Source: Geodermatophilus tzadiensis (GTDB taxonomy: Bacteria > Actinomycetota > Actinomycetes > Mycobacteriales > Geodermatophilaceae). From it: a stretch of DNA of 64,000 nt. The position numbers and the translations under genes are program-made. The notes beneath the pieces were generated by a model. The model had not been told where the DNA came from. It searched no databases and saw only the letters and a list, made by a program, of their open reading frames with translations. The stretch spans positions 186,001 through 250,000 of the forward strand of contig NZ_PVTG01000005.1 of assembly GCF_003002915.1 (NCBI RefSeq), written 5' to 3'. Positions 33,314-41,449 of this stretch are shown here, piece by piece. Numbering within the stretch: the first letter of the stretch is position 1; each line of letters opens with the position of its first letter.

Positions 33314-35170
33314 ATGAACGCCAGCCAGGGCAGCCTGCCGCCGGGGCCCCGTCCCGTCGAGGACGCGGGCCCGGCCGCACTCGTCGCGGCTCTGGAGCAC
33401 GCTCCCTCGGCGCTGTGGTTCCTCTCCGGGCCCGGCCCGCGCACGCTGTGGGCCAACGCCCGGGCCCGGGAGCTGGGCGGTGACCCCGCGGCCCTCCCGG
33501 TCGTGGGCGGGCGGGCGGTCGCCGACGTCGTCGCCGCGGTGCTCCGGTCGGGCCGCCCCGAGACGCTCACCGGCGTCCTCGACGCCGACGGCCCCTCGGT
33601 CACCGTCACGCTCAGCCCCCTGCCGGCCGCGGGGGACCCCGGCGTCGTGCTGGTCGTGGAGGGTGCCGACGACCGGCCGGCCCCGGTGACCCAGGGAGCG
33701 ACGGGCGGCGTCGTCGTCGACCCGGTGCAGCACTCCCTGCTCCCGCCGTCGCTGCCGCTGCTGCCCGACGTGCGGCTGTCGGGCAGCTACCACCCGGCCA
33801 GCTCGGTCCGGGCGGCCGGCGGGGACTGGTACGACGCGGTGCCGATCGGCCACGGCCGGCTGGCGCTGGTCATCGGGGACGCCGTCGGCCACGGCGTGCC
33901 CGCGGCGGCGGCGATGAGCCGGCTGCGCGGCGCGCTGCGCTCCAGCGCGCTGCGCGACCCGGCGCCCGCGGCGGTGCTCGCCGCCCTCGACGACTTCGCC
34001 GCCCAGATGGAGGACGTGCAAGGCGCCTCGGTGTTCTACGCCGTGCTCGACGCCGCCACCGGCGCGATCAGCTACGCCGCCGCCGGGCACCCCGCGCCGC
34101 TGCTGGTGCACGCCGACGGCAGCAGCGGCTACCTGCCGGTCACCGCCCGCCCGCCGCTGGGCACGATGCCCGGCGCCCCGACACCGGTGGCCCGGGCCGA
34201 GCTGGAACCCGGCGCCACGCTCGTCCTCTACTCCGACGGCGCGGTCGCCGCCCCCGGCCCCCCGCCGGCCCAGGGCATGGCCCGGCTCGTGGAGGCGGCG
34301 AGCGCCGCGCTGGCCGACCCTGCCGCCCTCGACGGCGAGGCGATGGCCGGCCTCGCGGGCGTGATCGCCGGCGGGCTGCTCACCGGCGGGGCCCAGCCCG
34401 ACGACATCGCCGTCCTGGTCGCGCACCGCCGCGCGCACTCGGTCCAGCCGCTGCAGATGGACCTGCTCGCCGTCCCGGCGTCCCTGCCGGCGGTGCGCCG
34501 GCGGCTCGGCGCGTGGCTCACCGCCCTCGGGATGGGGGAGGAGGACCGGGTCGGCGTCATGGTCGCCGTCGGGGAGGCCTGCGCCAACGCCGCCGAGCAC
34601 GCCTACCGCGACACCGAGCCCGGGCCCGTGCAGGTGACCGCGGCGGTCGACGTCGACGGCGTGCTGACCGTGACCGTGCACGACGAGGGCACCTGGCGCC
34701 CACCCGACCGCGACCCCGGCGACCGCGGCCGCGGGCTGCTGATCATGCGGCAGCTCGTCGACGGCATGGTGGTGCGCGGCGAGCACGGCACCACGGTCAC
34801 CCTGCGCACCCGGCTGCGTCAGTCGCCCGACGAGGAGCCCGAGCACCCCACGGGCGGCACCAGCGCGACCGTCGTCGTCGACCGGGAGGGCGGCAGCCCG
34901 GTGGTGCGCGCCTCCGGCGACGTCGACATGGTCAGCGCCGACCAGCTGCGGATCCGGCTGCTGGAGGCCAGCCACGGCGGCACGGTCCGCGTGGAGCTCG
35001 ACCTCACCTCGGTCACCCTGTTCAGCAGCGCCGCCGTGCGGGTGGTCCTGGCGGTGGCCGCGATCGCCGAGGCCGAGGGCTGGCGGCTCGTGGTGCACGC
35101 CCCCGACGGCGGGGTGACCCGGCACATCCTCGAGGTCAGCGGGCTGGAGCGGCTGGTCGAGCTGCGCTGA
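33314..35170 (+). CDS. Rv1364c-like fusion: PAS, PP2C phosphatase, HATPase and STAS stress regulator
   Basis: A 618-residue four-part regulator. Residues 20-120 look like a weak PAS sensor. About 135-370 is a SpoIIE/RsbU PP2C phosphatase (metal aspartates in GGDWYD at 169-174, GDAVGHG, QPDDIAVLV). About 377-506 is an RsbW-like ATPase (N-box AVGEACANAAEHAY, G2 box DRGRGLLIMRQLVD). About 518-618 is an RsbV-like STAS domain with candidate phospho-serines in LFSSAAV. The single chain thus holds phosphatase, kinase and antagonist of a partner-switching system. It is divergent from the rsbW-sigF operon and presumably feeds it stress signals. No transmembrane segment, so the input is cytoplasmic. 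Confidence 0.9.
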   Translation: MNASQGSLPPGPRPVEDAGPAALVAALEHAPSALWFLSGPGPRTLWANARARELGGDPAALPVVGGRAVADVVAAVLRSGRPETLTGVLDADGPSVTVTLSPLPAAGDPGVVLVVEGADDRPAPVTQGATGGVVVDPVQHSLLPPSLPLLPDVRLSGSYHPASSVRAAGGDWYDAVPIGHGRLALVIGDAVGHGVPAAAAMSRLRGALRSSALRDPAPAAVLAALDDFAAQMEDVQGASVFYAVLDAATGAISYAAAGHPAPLLVHADGSSGYLPVTARPPLGTMPGAPTPVARAELEPGATLVLYSDGAVAAPGPPPAQGMARLVEAASAALADPAALDGEAMAGLAGVIAGGLLTGGAQPDDIAVLVAHRRAHSVQPLQMDLLAVPASLPAVRRRLGAWLTALGMGEEDRVGVMVAVGEACANAAEHAYRDTEPGPVQVTAAVDVDGVLTVTVHDEGTWRPPDRDPGDRGRGLLIMRQLVDGMVVRGEHGTTVTLRTRLRQSPDEEPEHPTGGTSATVVVDREGGSPVVRASGDVDMVSADQLRIRLLEASHGGTVRVELDLTSVTLFSSAAVRVVLAVAAIAEAEGWRLVVHAPDGGVTRHILEVSGLERLVELR

Positions 35171-35228
35171 GCGCCCGGGAGGGTGACCACACCGTTTGGC
35201 GGACCCGCCCGGTGCGCATCCACAGGGC

Positions 35229-36239
35229 GTGAGACTGAGGCGCAGCGACGTCCACGGGCCCGGCTGGACCCGTCGCCGGGTCGGCCGTGGCTTCTCCTAC
35301 CGCGACGAGCGCGGGGAGCTGATCAGGGACGCCGACCGGCTCGACCGCATCCGGTCGATCGCCATCCCGCCCGCCTGGAAGGACGTCTGGATCTGCCCGT
35401 GGCCCAACGGCCACATCCAGGCCACCGGTCTCGACGCGGCCGGCCGCCGCCAGTACCGCTACCACGACGCCTGGCGGGCGCGGCGGGACGCGGAGAAGCA
35501 CGAGCGGGTGCTGGCCATCGCGCAGGAGCTGCCCGACGTCCGCGACCAGGTGGCGGCGGCGCTGCGCACCCGCGGGCTCAACCGGGAGCGGGTGCTGGCC
35601 TGCGCGCTGCGCCTGCTGGACCTGGGCACGTTCCGGATCGGCAGCGAGGAGTACGCCGAGGAGAACGGCACCTACGGCCTGGCCACGCTGCGGCGGGAGC
35701 ACGTCACGGTGCGCGGGGAGCGGACGTACTTCCGCTACACCGCCAAGGGCGGCATCGAGCGCGAGGTGGAGATCACCGACCGGCCGACGGCCACCGTCGT
35801 CCGGCACCTGCTCGAGCGGCCCGACGACACCGGCGACGAGCTGCTGGCCTACCAGCTGGCCGACGGCACCTGGCGCGACGTCACCAGCGACGAGATCAAC
35901 GCCTACCTCAAGGAGGTCAGCGGCGCGGAGATCACCGCGAAGGACTTCCGGACCTGGAACGCGACGGTGCTGATGGCGGCCACGCTGGCCGAGCAGCCCC
36001 CGCCGCGGAACAAGACGGCGCGGAACAAGACGATCCGGGCGGCCTACGTGCGGGTGTCGGAGCAGCTGGGCAACACCCCGGCGGTGTGCAAGGCCAGCTA
36101 CGTCGACCCGCGGGTGGTCGACCGGTACGAGCACGGGGAGACCGTCGCCGACGCGCTGGGCGCGGTGGCGCAGGCCGACGACGACCGGGAGGCCCAGAAG
36201 GCCCTCGAGCAGGCGGTGTGCCGGCTGCTCTCCGCCTGA
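35229..36239 (+). CDS. DNA topoisomerase IB
   Basis: A 336-residue eukaryote-like type IB topoisomerase that relaxes supercoils through a 3'-phosphotyrosine. The N-terminal domain holds GFSYRDERGELI and RIRSIAIPPAWKDVWICP; the catalytic domain holds LRLLDLGTFRIGSEEYAEENGTYGLATLRREH, the lysine in RYTAKGG, and DFRTWNATV. The nucleophilic tyrosine is in CKASYVDPRVV. I chose the GTG at 35229 (RLRRSDVHGPGWTRRR), the usual family opening, though its ribosome site is poor; a TTG at 35196 is the alternative. Confidence 0.92.
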   Translation: MRLRRSDVHGPGWTRRRVGRGFSYRDERGELIRDADRLDRIRSIAIPPAWKDVWICPWPNGHIQATGLDAAGRRQYRYHDAWRARRDAEKHERVLAIAQELPDVRDQVAAALRTRGLNRERVLACALRLLDLGTFRIGSEEYAEENGTYGLATLRREHVTVRGERTYFRYTAKGGIEREVEITDRPTATVVRHLLERPDDTGDELLAYQLADGTWRDVTSDEINAYLKEVSGAEITAKDFRTWNATVLMAATLAEQPPPRNKTARNKTIRAAYVRVSEQLGNTPAVCKASYVDPRVVDRYEHGETVADALGAVAQADDDREAQKALEQAVCRLLSA

Positions 36240-36251
36240 GCGGCGCCGCAA

Positions 36252-36287
36252 CGCCGTGAGGCCCCGCCAGGGCGGGGCCTCACGGCG
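36252..36287. terminator. Strong bidirectional hairpin terminator
   Basis: A perfect 17-base stem (36252-36268 with 36271-36287) lies between the convergent topoisomerase and STAS genes, ending 13 bases after the first stop and 16 before the second. It should stop transcription from both sides. Confidence 0.85.
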
Positions 36288-36302
36288 CGGTCGCGGCCGG
36301 GG

Positions 36303-36701
36303 TCAGCGCGCGCTGCTGTCCACGATGGTGAACAGGTCGATCAGGCCGGTGACCTCCAGCGGGCGGGTGACCGCCCGGGTGGTGGCGACCAGTCGCAGGT
36401 CGACGTCGCGCGCGCGGGCCGACTTCTGGGTCTCGACGAGGACGGCCAGCCCGGCCGAGCCCAGGAACTGGACACCGGACAGGTCGATGACCAGCTCGCG
36501 AGGCTGCTGCTCGAGCTGGGTGTCGAGCGAGGAACGCAGCACCGGGGCGGTGAACGTGTCGACCTCGCCGACGACCGTCACCGTGACCGCGCCGTCCTCA
36601 CCGGTGGAGGTCGAGAGCGTGATCACGTCGTCGAAGGGTGCCTCCGTGCCGTCGGTCGACACGTCGGGCTGACCGCCGGCGGGCAGGTCGGATGCGGTCA
36701 C
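36303..36701 (-). CDS. rsbV: STAS-domain anti-sigma factor antagonist (RsbV type)
   Basis: A 132-residue antagonist with one STAS domain (about 27-128). VTVVGEVDTFTAPVLRSSL is the opening strand-helix, and ELVIDLSGVQFLGSAGLAVLVE holds the phosphorylatable serine in LGSAGL. When unphosphorylated it should bind the RsbW-type anti-sigma and free the sigma factor; the PP2C domain encoded at 33314 is the likely phosphatase. GTG start at 36699-36701, with GAGGAGCT just upstream on its strand. Confidence 0.88.
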   Translation of the reverse strand: MTASDLPAGGQPDVSTDGTEAPFDDVITLSTSTGEDGAVTVTVVGEVDTFTAPVLRSSLDTQLEQQPRELVIDLSGVQFLGSAGLAVLVETQKSARARDVDLRLVATTRAVTRPLEVTGLIDLFTIVDSSAR

Positions 36702-36979
36702 GGACGGAGCTCCTCTCAGTGGTCGCGCCGAGCGGCGCGGCCACCGGTCAATCTACCGCCGCGCACCCGCGGGGCCGTCTGGCCCCCGGCGGCGCGGTGT
36801 GGTCGAAGGCGCTCCGGCGGCGGTCGGCCGGCCGGGCGCACGGCTGCCTGCTCAACCGCGTGCCCCAACGTAGACAACCGGATGGCGGTCCGCCAACCGG
36901 CGCCACGGACGTGCGACCGGCCCGGCGGGGCGCCACCGGGGCGTCCCGCCGGGCCGGCCGGCGGTGGGTGCGACCCGGG

Positions 36980-37492
36980 TCAGGGGTCGATCGCGTGGAC
37001 GGCGGCCTCCTCGGGGCCCTCCCCGCCGGCGCGCCGGTCGGCGGTCGCCTCGACGTCGTCGGCGGTCTTGTTGGTGCCCGAGTCGGTGTCGAAGGACGTC
37101 GAGGTGTCCTGCTCGAGCTGCATCTGCGCGGCCTGCGGGTCCTCGGCCACGCGGACACCGGGCTGCACGTCGGGCACCTCGCGGTCGAGCCGGCCGCTGA
37201 GCGACTCGCCGTCGGACTGCTCGCGGGCGGTGGTGCCGAAGTCGGTCACCGCGCCGGGGTCCTCGCCGGGCATCGGCGCGAACTCCGGGTCCTCCGCGGA
37301 CTGCATGGTGGGCGAGTCGTCCTGCGCCACCTCCGGGATGCCCTCGTCCTCGGGGAACACGTCCCGGGCGGTCTGGCCCTCCGGGCGCGGGGTCCCGGCG
37401 TCGTCGGCGACGCCGGTCAGGCCGCGCTCGTCGTCGGGGAAGTCGGCGTCGTTCTGGGCGGAGTGCAGCGCACCGCTCTGGTCCTCGCTCAC
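36980..37492 (-). CDS. DUF5709 domain protein
   Basis: A 170-residue very acidic, low-hydrophobicity protein. The stretch FGTTAREQSDGESLSGRLDREVPDV and the closing EEAAVHAIDP match DUF5709, a family found in actinobacteria and often listed as stress-responsive. No enzyme motif; probably partly disordered. The GTG at 37490-37492 has an excellent GAGGAAGGG upstream. It is divergent from the DUF1360 gene across 145 bases. Confidence 0.8.
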   Translation of the reverse strand: MSEDQSGALHSAQNDADFPDDERGLTGVADDAGTPRPEGQTARDVFPEDEGIPEVAQDDSPTMQSAEDPEFAPMPGEDPGAVTDFGTTAREQSDGESLSGRLDREVPDVQPGVRVAEDPQAAQMQLEQDTSTSFDTDSGTNKTADDVEATADRRAGGEGPEEAAVHAIDP

Positions 37493-37637
37493 GGGTTCCC
37501 TTCCTCTCGGGCCGCCGGGACCGGGGTCGCGGCGGCGGACTGCCCTCCGCCTACCCGACACCCGGCCGCCCATGCGGGGACGTGCACCACGCCCGCCGGC
37601 GGCATGAGGTGGGGCACCGCCGGGTAGCGGGCTGCGC

Positions 37638-38255
37638 ATGGCGATTCCAGACGAGGTGCAGCGGATCAGTGGGCCGGTGCGCCGCTGGGCGGAGGAGCAG
37701 GGGCGGGCCTACGACGGCGGCCAGGACCGGCCGCTGGGCGGCTTCCTGGGCGCGATGAGCGTCTACAGCGCCGCCGTGGCCACCGGCGCCGCCGTCGTCC
37801 GGGCGTCGGGCCGGGAGCTGCCCACCCGCATCCCGCTCGGCGACGCCGTCCTGCTCACCGTCGGCACCTTCCGGCTGGCCCGGCGGATCGCCAAGGACCC
37901 CGTGACCAGCCCGCTGCGCGCCCCCTTCGCCCGCTTCGACGGCGCCTCCGGCGAGGCGGAGCTGGCCGAGCAGGTGCGCGCCGAGCACGGTTGGAAGCAC
38001 GCCGTCGGCGAGCTGGTCACCTGCCCGTTCTGCCTGGCGCAGTGGGTCGGCACCGCGTTCGTCTTCAGCTACGTCGCCGCGCCGCGGGCCACCCGCCTGG
38101 CCGCGCTGACCATGACGATGGTGGCCGGGTCCGACGTCCTGCAGTTCGCCTACGACGCGCTGCAGAGCAGCGTCACCGGCGGCGAGGAGGAGGACGATGG
38201 AGCCGGCGACGGCGAGGACGCCGACGTCGCCGGCCGGCACGCCGAGTCGGCCTGA
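37638..38255 (+). CDS. DUF1360 membrane-associated protein
   Basis: A 205-residue DUF1360 protein. It has two to three hydrophobic segments (FLGAMSVYSAAVATGAAVV, QWVGTAFVFSYVAA, LAALTMTMVAG) and the conserved KHAVGELVTCPFCLAQWVGT with a CxxC. Upstream, RIAKDPVTSPLRAPFA is also typical. The acidic tail (GGEEEDDGAGDGEDAD) is variable. Function unknown; homologues in spore-forming bacteria are linked to sporulation or coats, but nothing here supports that. ATG at 37638. Confidence 0.85.
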   Translation: MAIPDEVQRISGPVRRWAEEQGRAYDGGQDRPLGGFLGAMSVYSAAVATGAAVVRASGRELPTRIPLGDAVLLTVGTFRLARRIAKDPVTSPLRAPFARFDGASGEAELAEQVRAEHGWKHAVGELVTCPFCLAQWVGTAFVFSYVAAPRATRLAALTMTMVAGSDVLQFAYDALQSSVTGGEEEDDGAGDGEDADVAGRHAESA

Positions 38256-38262
38256 GACGCGT

Positions 38263-38324
38263 CCGGCAGCACCATCCAGCAGCACCGTCCAGCAGCACCG
38301 TCCAGCAGCACCGTCCAGCAGCAC
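38263..38324. repeat. 13-bp intergenic tandem repeat
   Basis: Units of CCAGCAGCACCGT repeat three times perfectly (38276-38314) with a degenerate copy before and a partial copy after, between the DUF1360 stop and the Ku promoter region. All copies lie outside coding sequence. Confidence 0.95.
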
Positions 38325-38443
38325 AGCCCGCTTCCCCCGGGCGGAGGAGACCGTCGGCCCAGCGCGTGCCGGCGGCCGGGGCCCGCACCTATCCTGCGGG
38401 ACCGGCCGGCCGGCGGCCCGGAGCCCGGGGAAGGGGAGTGGAC

Positions 38444-39484
38444 ATGCGCTCGATCTGGCGCGGCGCGGTCTCGTTCGGCCTGGTCAGCATCGGGGTGAAG
38501 CTCTACTCGGCGACCGAGGACAAGGACGTCCGCTTCCACCAGGTGCACGCCGCCGACGGGGGCCGGGTGAAGTACCGGCGGGTCTGCTCGATCGACGGCG
38601 AGGAGGTCGAGTACGGCGACATCGCCAAGGGCTACGAGCTGCCCGACGGCCAGCTGGTGGTCCTCACCGACGACGACCTCGCCGAGCTGCCGCTGTCGAC
38701 GCGGCGGGAGATCGAGGTCCTGCAGTTCGTCGACCAGGCCGAGATCGACCCGGTCCACTTCGAGAAGACCTACTACCTCGAGCCCGACGGCCCGGCCACC
38801 CGCCCCTACGTGCTCCTGCGCGACGCGCTGGAGAACACCGGCCGGGTGGCGATCACCAAGATCGCCCTGCGGCAGCGTGAGTCGCTGGCCGCGATGCGCG
38901 TGCGCGACGGCGTGCTGGTGCTGCACACGATGCGCTGGCCCGACGAGATCCGCCGTCCCGACTTCGGCTTCCTCGACGAGGACGTGTCGGTGCGCCCGCA
39001 GGAGCTGCAGATGGCCGAGGCGCTGATCACCTCGATGGCCGGCGACTTCGACCCCGGCGAGTTCACCGACGACTACCGCGAGGCGATGACCGCGCTGCTG
39101 GAGGCCAAGCAGACCGGCGGCGAGGTGCAGCCGGTACCCGAGACCGCCGACCCCGGCGCGGCCGTCGTCGACCTGATGAGCGCGCTGCGGCGCAGCGTCG
39201 AGCGCGCGCGCGGAGGAGCCGCGGAGGAGGACGAGGCGCCCGCGCCGCGCGCCCGCCGGGCCGGCCGCACCGAGGAGGCGGCACCGGCGAAGCGGACGCC
39301 GGCCGCCAAGGCCCCGGCGAGGAAGGCCGCCGCGGAGAAGCCGGCGGCCGCCGCGGAGGAGGAGCCGGCCCGCCCCCGGGCGCGCAAGGTCACCGCGGCG
39401 AAGACACCGGCGACGAAGGCAGCGGCGACGAAGGCACCGGCGAAGAAGGAGCCGGCCAAGCGCACCTCGCGGCGCAGCGCCTGA
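38444..39484 (+). CDS. ku: Ku homodimer protein of non-homologous end joining
   Basis: A 346-residue bacterial Ku that rings DNA ends and recruits ligase. The core (MRSIWRGAVSFGLVSIGVKLYSATEDKDVRFHQVH through MAEALITSMAGDFDPGEFTDDY) is complete to about residue 235. The last 85 residues are a Lys/Ala/Pro-rich tail (AKAPARKAA, TKAPAKKEPAK) like histone H1, which in other actinobacterial Ku proteins adds DNA affinity. ATG behind AAGGGGAG. It is followed within three bases by the ligase gene. Confidence 0.95.
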   Translation: MRSIWRGAVSFGLVSIGVKLYSATEDKDVRFHQVHAADGGRVKYRRVCSIDGEEVEYGDIAKGYELPDGQLVVLTDDDLAELPLSTRREIEVLQFVDQAEIDPVHFEKTYYLEPDGPATRPYVLLRDALENTGRVAITKIALRQRESLAAMRVRDGVLVLHTMRWPDEIRRPDFGFLDEDVSVRPQELQMAEALITSMAGDFDPGEFTDDYREAMTALLEAKQTGGEVQPVPETADPGAAVVDLMSALRRSVERARGGAAEEDEAPAPRARRAGRTEEAAPAKRTPAAKAPARKAAAEKPAAAAEEEPARPRARKVTAAKTPATKAAATKAPAKKEPAKRTSRRSA

Positions 39485-39487
39485 CCC

Positions 39488-40471
39488 GTGCCGCTGCCCG
39501 ACCCGCCGCCGGTGCCGGCGCCGATGCTCGCCGTCGCCGGGGAGCTCCCGCCGCGCGGGCAGGACGCCGCCTGGGGCTACGAGTTCAAGTGGGACGGCGT
39601 CCGCGCGCTGGCCGTGGTCCGCGACGGCAGGGTGGGGCTGTGGGCGCGCAGCGGCACCGACGTCACCGCCCGTTATCCCGAACTGGGTCGGCTACCGGAG
39701 GCGCTGGCCGCCGTCGACGTCGTCGTCGACGGCGAGGTGGTGGCCCTCGACCGGCTCGGGCGGCCGGACTTCGGCCTGCTGCAGAACCGCATGCACCGCA
39801 CCGGCGGAGGCGAGGTCGCCCGGCTGGCCGCGGACGCGCCGGTCACCTACCTCGTGTTCGACCTGCTCACCGTCGGCGGGGAGAGCCTGCTCGACCGGCC
39901 CTACGCCGAGCGGCGCGACCGGCTCGACGCCCTCGGCGCGGCCGGCCGGAGGTGGGCGACCACGCCGTGGTTCCGCGGCGGCGGCACCGACGTGCACGCG
40001 GCCAGCCGGGACAACGGCCTGGAGGGCGTGGTCGCCAAGCGGCTGGACTCGCCCTACCGGCCCGGCGTCCGGGCGCAGGAGTGGATCAAGGTCAAGCACC
40101 TGCGGATGCAGAGCGTCGTCGTCGGCGGGTGGCGGCCGGGCAGGGGGCGGCGGGCCGGGGGAGTGGGCTCGCTGCTGGTCGGCGTGCACGACGACGAGGG
40201 CCGGCTGGTCTACGCCGGGCACGTGGGCACCGGCTTCACCGACGCGGCGCTGCGCGAGCTCGGCGCGCTGCTCGCCCCGCGGCGGACGTCGCCGTTCGCC
40301 GACGCCATCCCGCGCGAGGTGGCCCGCGACGCGCGGTGGGTGGAGCCCGGCCTGGTCGGCGAGGTGGCCTTCGCCGCCTGGACCGCCGAGGGCCGGCTGC
40401 GCCACCCGGCCTGGCGCGGGCTGCGCGAGGACCTCGACGTGGACGACGTCGTGGTGGAGTGGAGCCCGTGA
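39488..40471 (+). CDS. ATP-dependent DNA ligase (LigD ligase-domain type)
   Basis: A 327-residue stand-alone ligase. The adenylated lysine is K34 in YEFKWDGVRA; later nucleotidyltransferase motifs are VVDGEVVALD, LVFDLL, GLEGVVAKR and WIKVKH, followed by an OB-fold domain (about 210-325) ending VVVEWSP. It matches the LIG domain of LigD but has no polymerase or phosphoesterase part. The GTG is three bases past the Ku stop, and its stop overlaps the polymerase start. It seals ends aligned by Ku. Confidence 0.92.
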   Translation: MPLPDPPPVPAPMLAVAGELPPRGQDAAWGYEFKWDGVRALAVVRDGRVGLWARSGTDVTARYPELGRLPEALAAVDVVVDGEVVALDRLGRPDFGLLQNRMHRTGGGEVARLAADAPVTYLVFDLLTVGGESLLDRPYAERRDRLDALGAAGRRWATTPWFRGGGTDVHAASRDNGLEGVVAKRLDSPYRPGVRAQEWIKVKHLRMQSVVVGGWRPGRGRRAGGVGSLLVGVHDDEGRLVYAGHVGTGFTDAALRELGALLAPRRTSPFADAIPREVARDARWVEPGLVGEVAFAAWTAEGRLRHPAWRGLREDLDVDDVVVEWSP

Positions 40472-41388
40472 GCCGGCAGCGGGTGCGCGTGGACGGCCGG
40501 CAGATGTCGGTCTCGAACCTGGAGAAGGTGCTCTTCCCCGAGGTCTCCTTCACCAAGGCCCAGGTCATCGACTACTACGTGCGGATCGCGCCGGTGCTGC
40601 TGCCGCACCTGTCGGGCCGGCCGGTGACCTTCACCCGCTGGCCCGACGGCGTCGAGGGGCAGGCCTTCTTCGAGAAGAACAGCGCCCGGCACGCGCCGGA
40701 CTGGGTGCGCACGGTGACCGTGCCCAGCCCCGGGAGCTCCCGGGACCGCGAGGTGCTGGAGATGGTGATCCTGGAGACCGTCGCCGACCTGGCCTGGGCG
40801 GCGAACCTGGCCGCGCTGGAGCTGCACGTGCCGCAGTGGCAGGTGGGCAGCAAGCTGCAGCCGGCGCTGCCCGACCTGCTGGTGCTGGACCTCGACCCGG
40901 GCCCGGACGCCGGCATCCGGGAGTGCTGCGAGGTCGCCGAGCGGCTGCGCGTGCGCCTCGACGACGACGGGCTGGACCCGGTGGTCAAGACGTCGGGGTC
41001 CAAGGGGGTGCAGGTGTACGCGCCGATCCGGGTCACCGACCGCGAGCACCCCTCCCGCTACGCCAAGGCGCTGGCGCAGGAGCTGTCGGCCGAGACGCCC
41101 GACCGGGTGGTGTGGCGGATGGAGAAGGTGCTGCGCCCGGGCAAGGTGCTCATCGACTGGAGCCAGAACAACCCGGCCAAGACCACGGTCGCGCCCTACT
41201 CGCTGCGCGCCCGCCCCGACGCGACGGTGTCGGCGCCGATCGGCTGGGACGAGGTGGACGCGGTCCGGGGCGGCGCCGACCCCGGCGAGCTGCGGTTCCA
41301 CACCGAGGAGGTGCTGGCGCGGGTGGCGGAGTACGGCGATCTGTTCGACGTCGCCGACCGCACCCGCGGCCGGCTCCCCGCCGTCTGA
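40468..41388 (+). CDS. LigD-type primase-polymerase (PolDom)
   Basis: A 306-residue archaeo-eukaryotic-primase-like polymerase. SVSNLEKVLFPEVSFTKAQVIDYY opens the fold. Metal aspartates are D141 and D143 in LVLDLDPG and D230 in VLIDWSQN. KTSGSKGVQVYAP is the 5'-phosphate/nucleotide region. It fills gaps with NTPs during end joining. In mycobacterial LigD this is fused to the ligase; here it is a separate chain, translationally coupled by a GTGA overlap. No 3'-phosphoesterase domain is found in the window. Confidence 0.92.
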   Translation: MSRQRVRVDGRQMSVSNLEKVLFPEVSFTKAQVIDYYVRIAPVLLPHLSGRPVTFTRWPDGVEGQAFFEKNSARHAPDWVRTVTVPSPGSSRDREVLEMVILETVADLAWAANLAALELHVPQWQVGSKLQPALPDLLVLDLDPGPDAGIRECCEVAERLRVRLDDDGLDPVVKTSGSKGVQVYAPIRVTDREHPSRYAKALAQELSAETPDRVVWRMEKVLRPGKVLIDWSQNNPAKTTVAPYSLRARPDATVSAPIGWDEVDAVRGGADPGELRFHTEEVLARVAEYGDLFDVADRTRGRLPAV

Positions 41389-41420
41389 CCGGCCCGCACG
41401 GGCGGCCTCCCGCGCGCCTT

Positions 41421-41448
41421 TGACACCATGCGCCTGACACCATGCGCC
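41421..41448. repeat. 14-bp tandem duplication upstream of purU
   Basis: TGACACCATGCGCC occurs twice head to tail, ending one base before the purU GTG. Each copy brings an ATG in a different frame from the gene. The copies are identical, so the duplication is recent or maintained. Confidence 0.9.
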
Positions 41449-41449
41449 C

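Noticed and set aside
37551-37627. Divergent GGGTAG boxes (37551-37556 minus, 37622-37627 plus) as SigF promoters
   Set aside because: Neither has a GTTT-like -35 at 15-17 bases, so they are probably chance in this GC-rich DNA.
38263-38324. CRISPR-like array
   Set aside because: Units are 13 bases, contiguous and without spacers; it is a simple tandem repeat.
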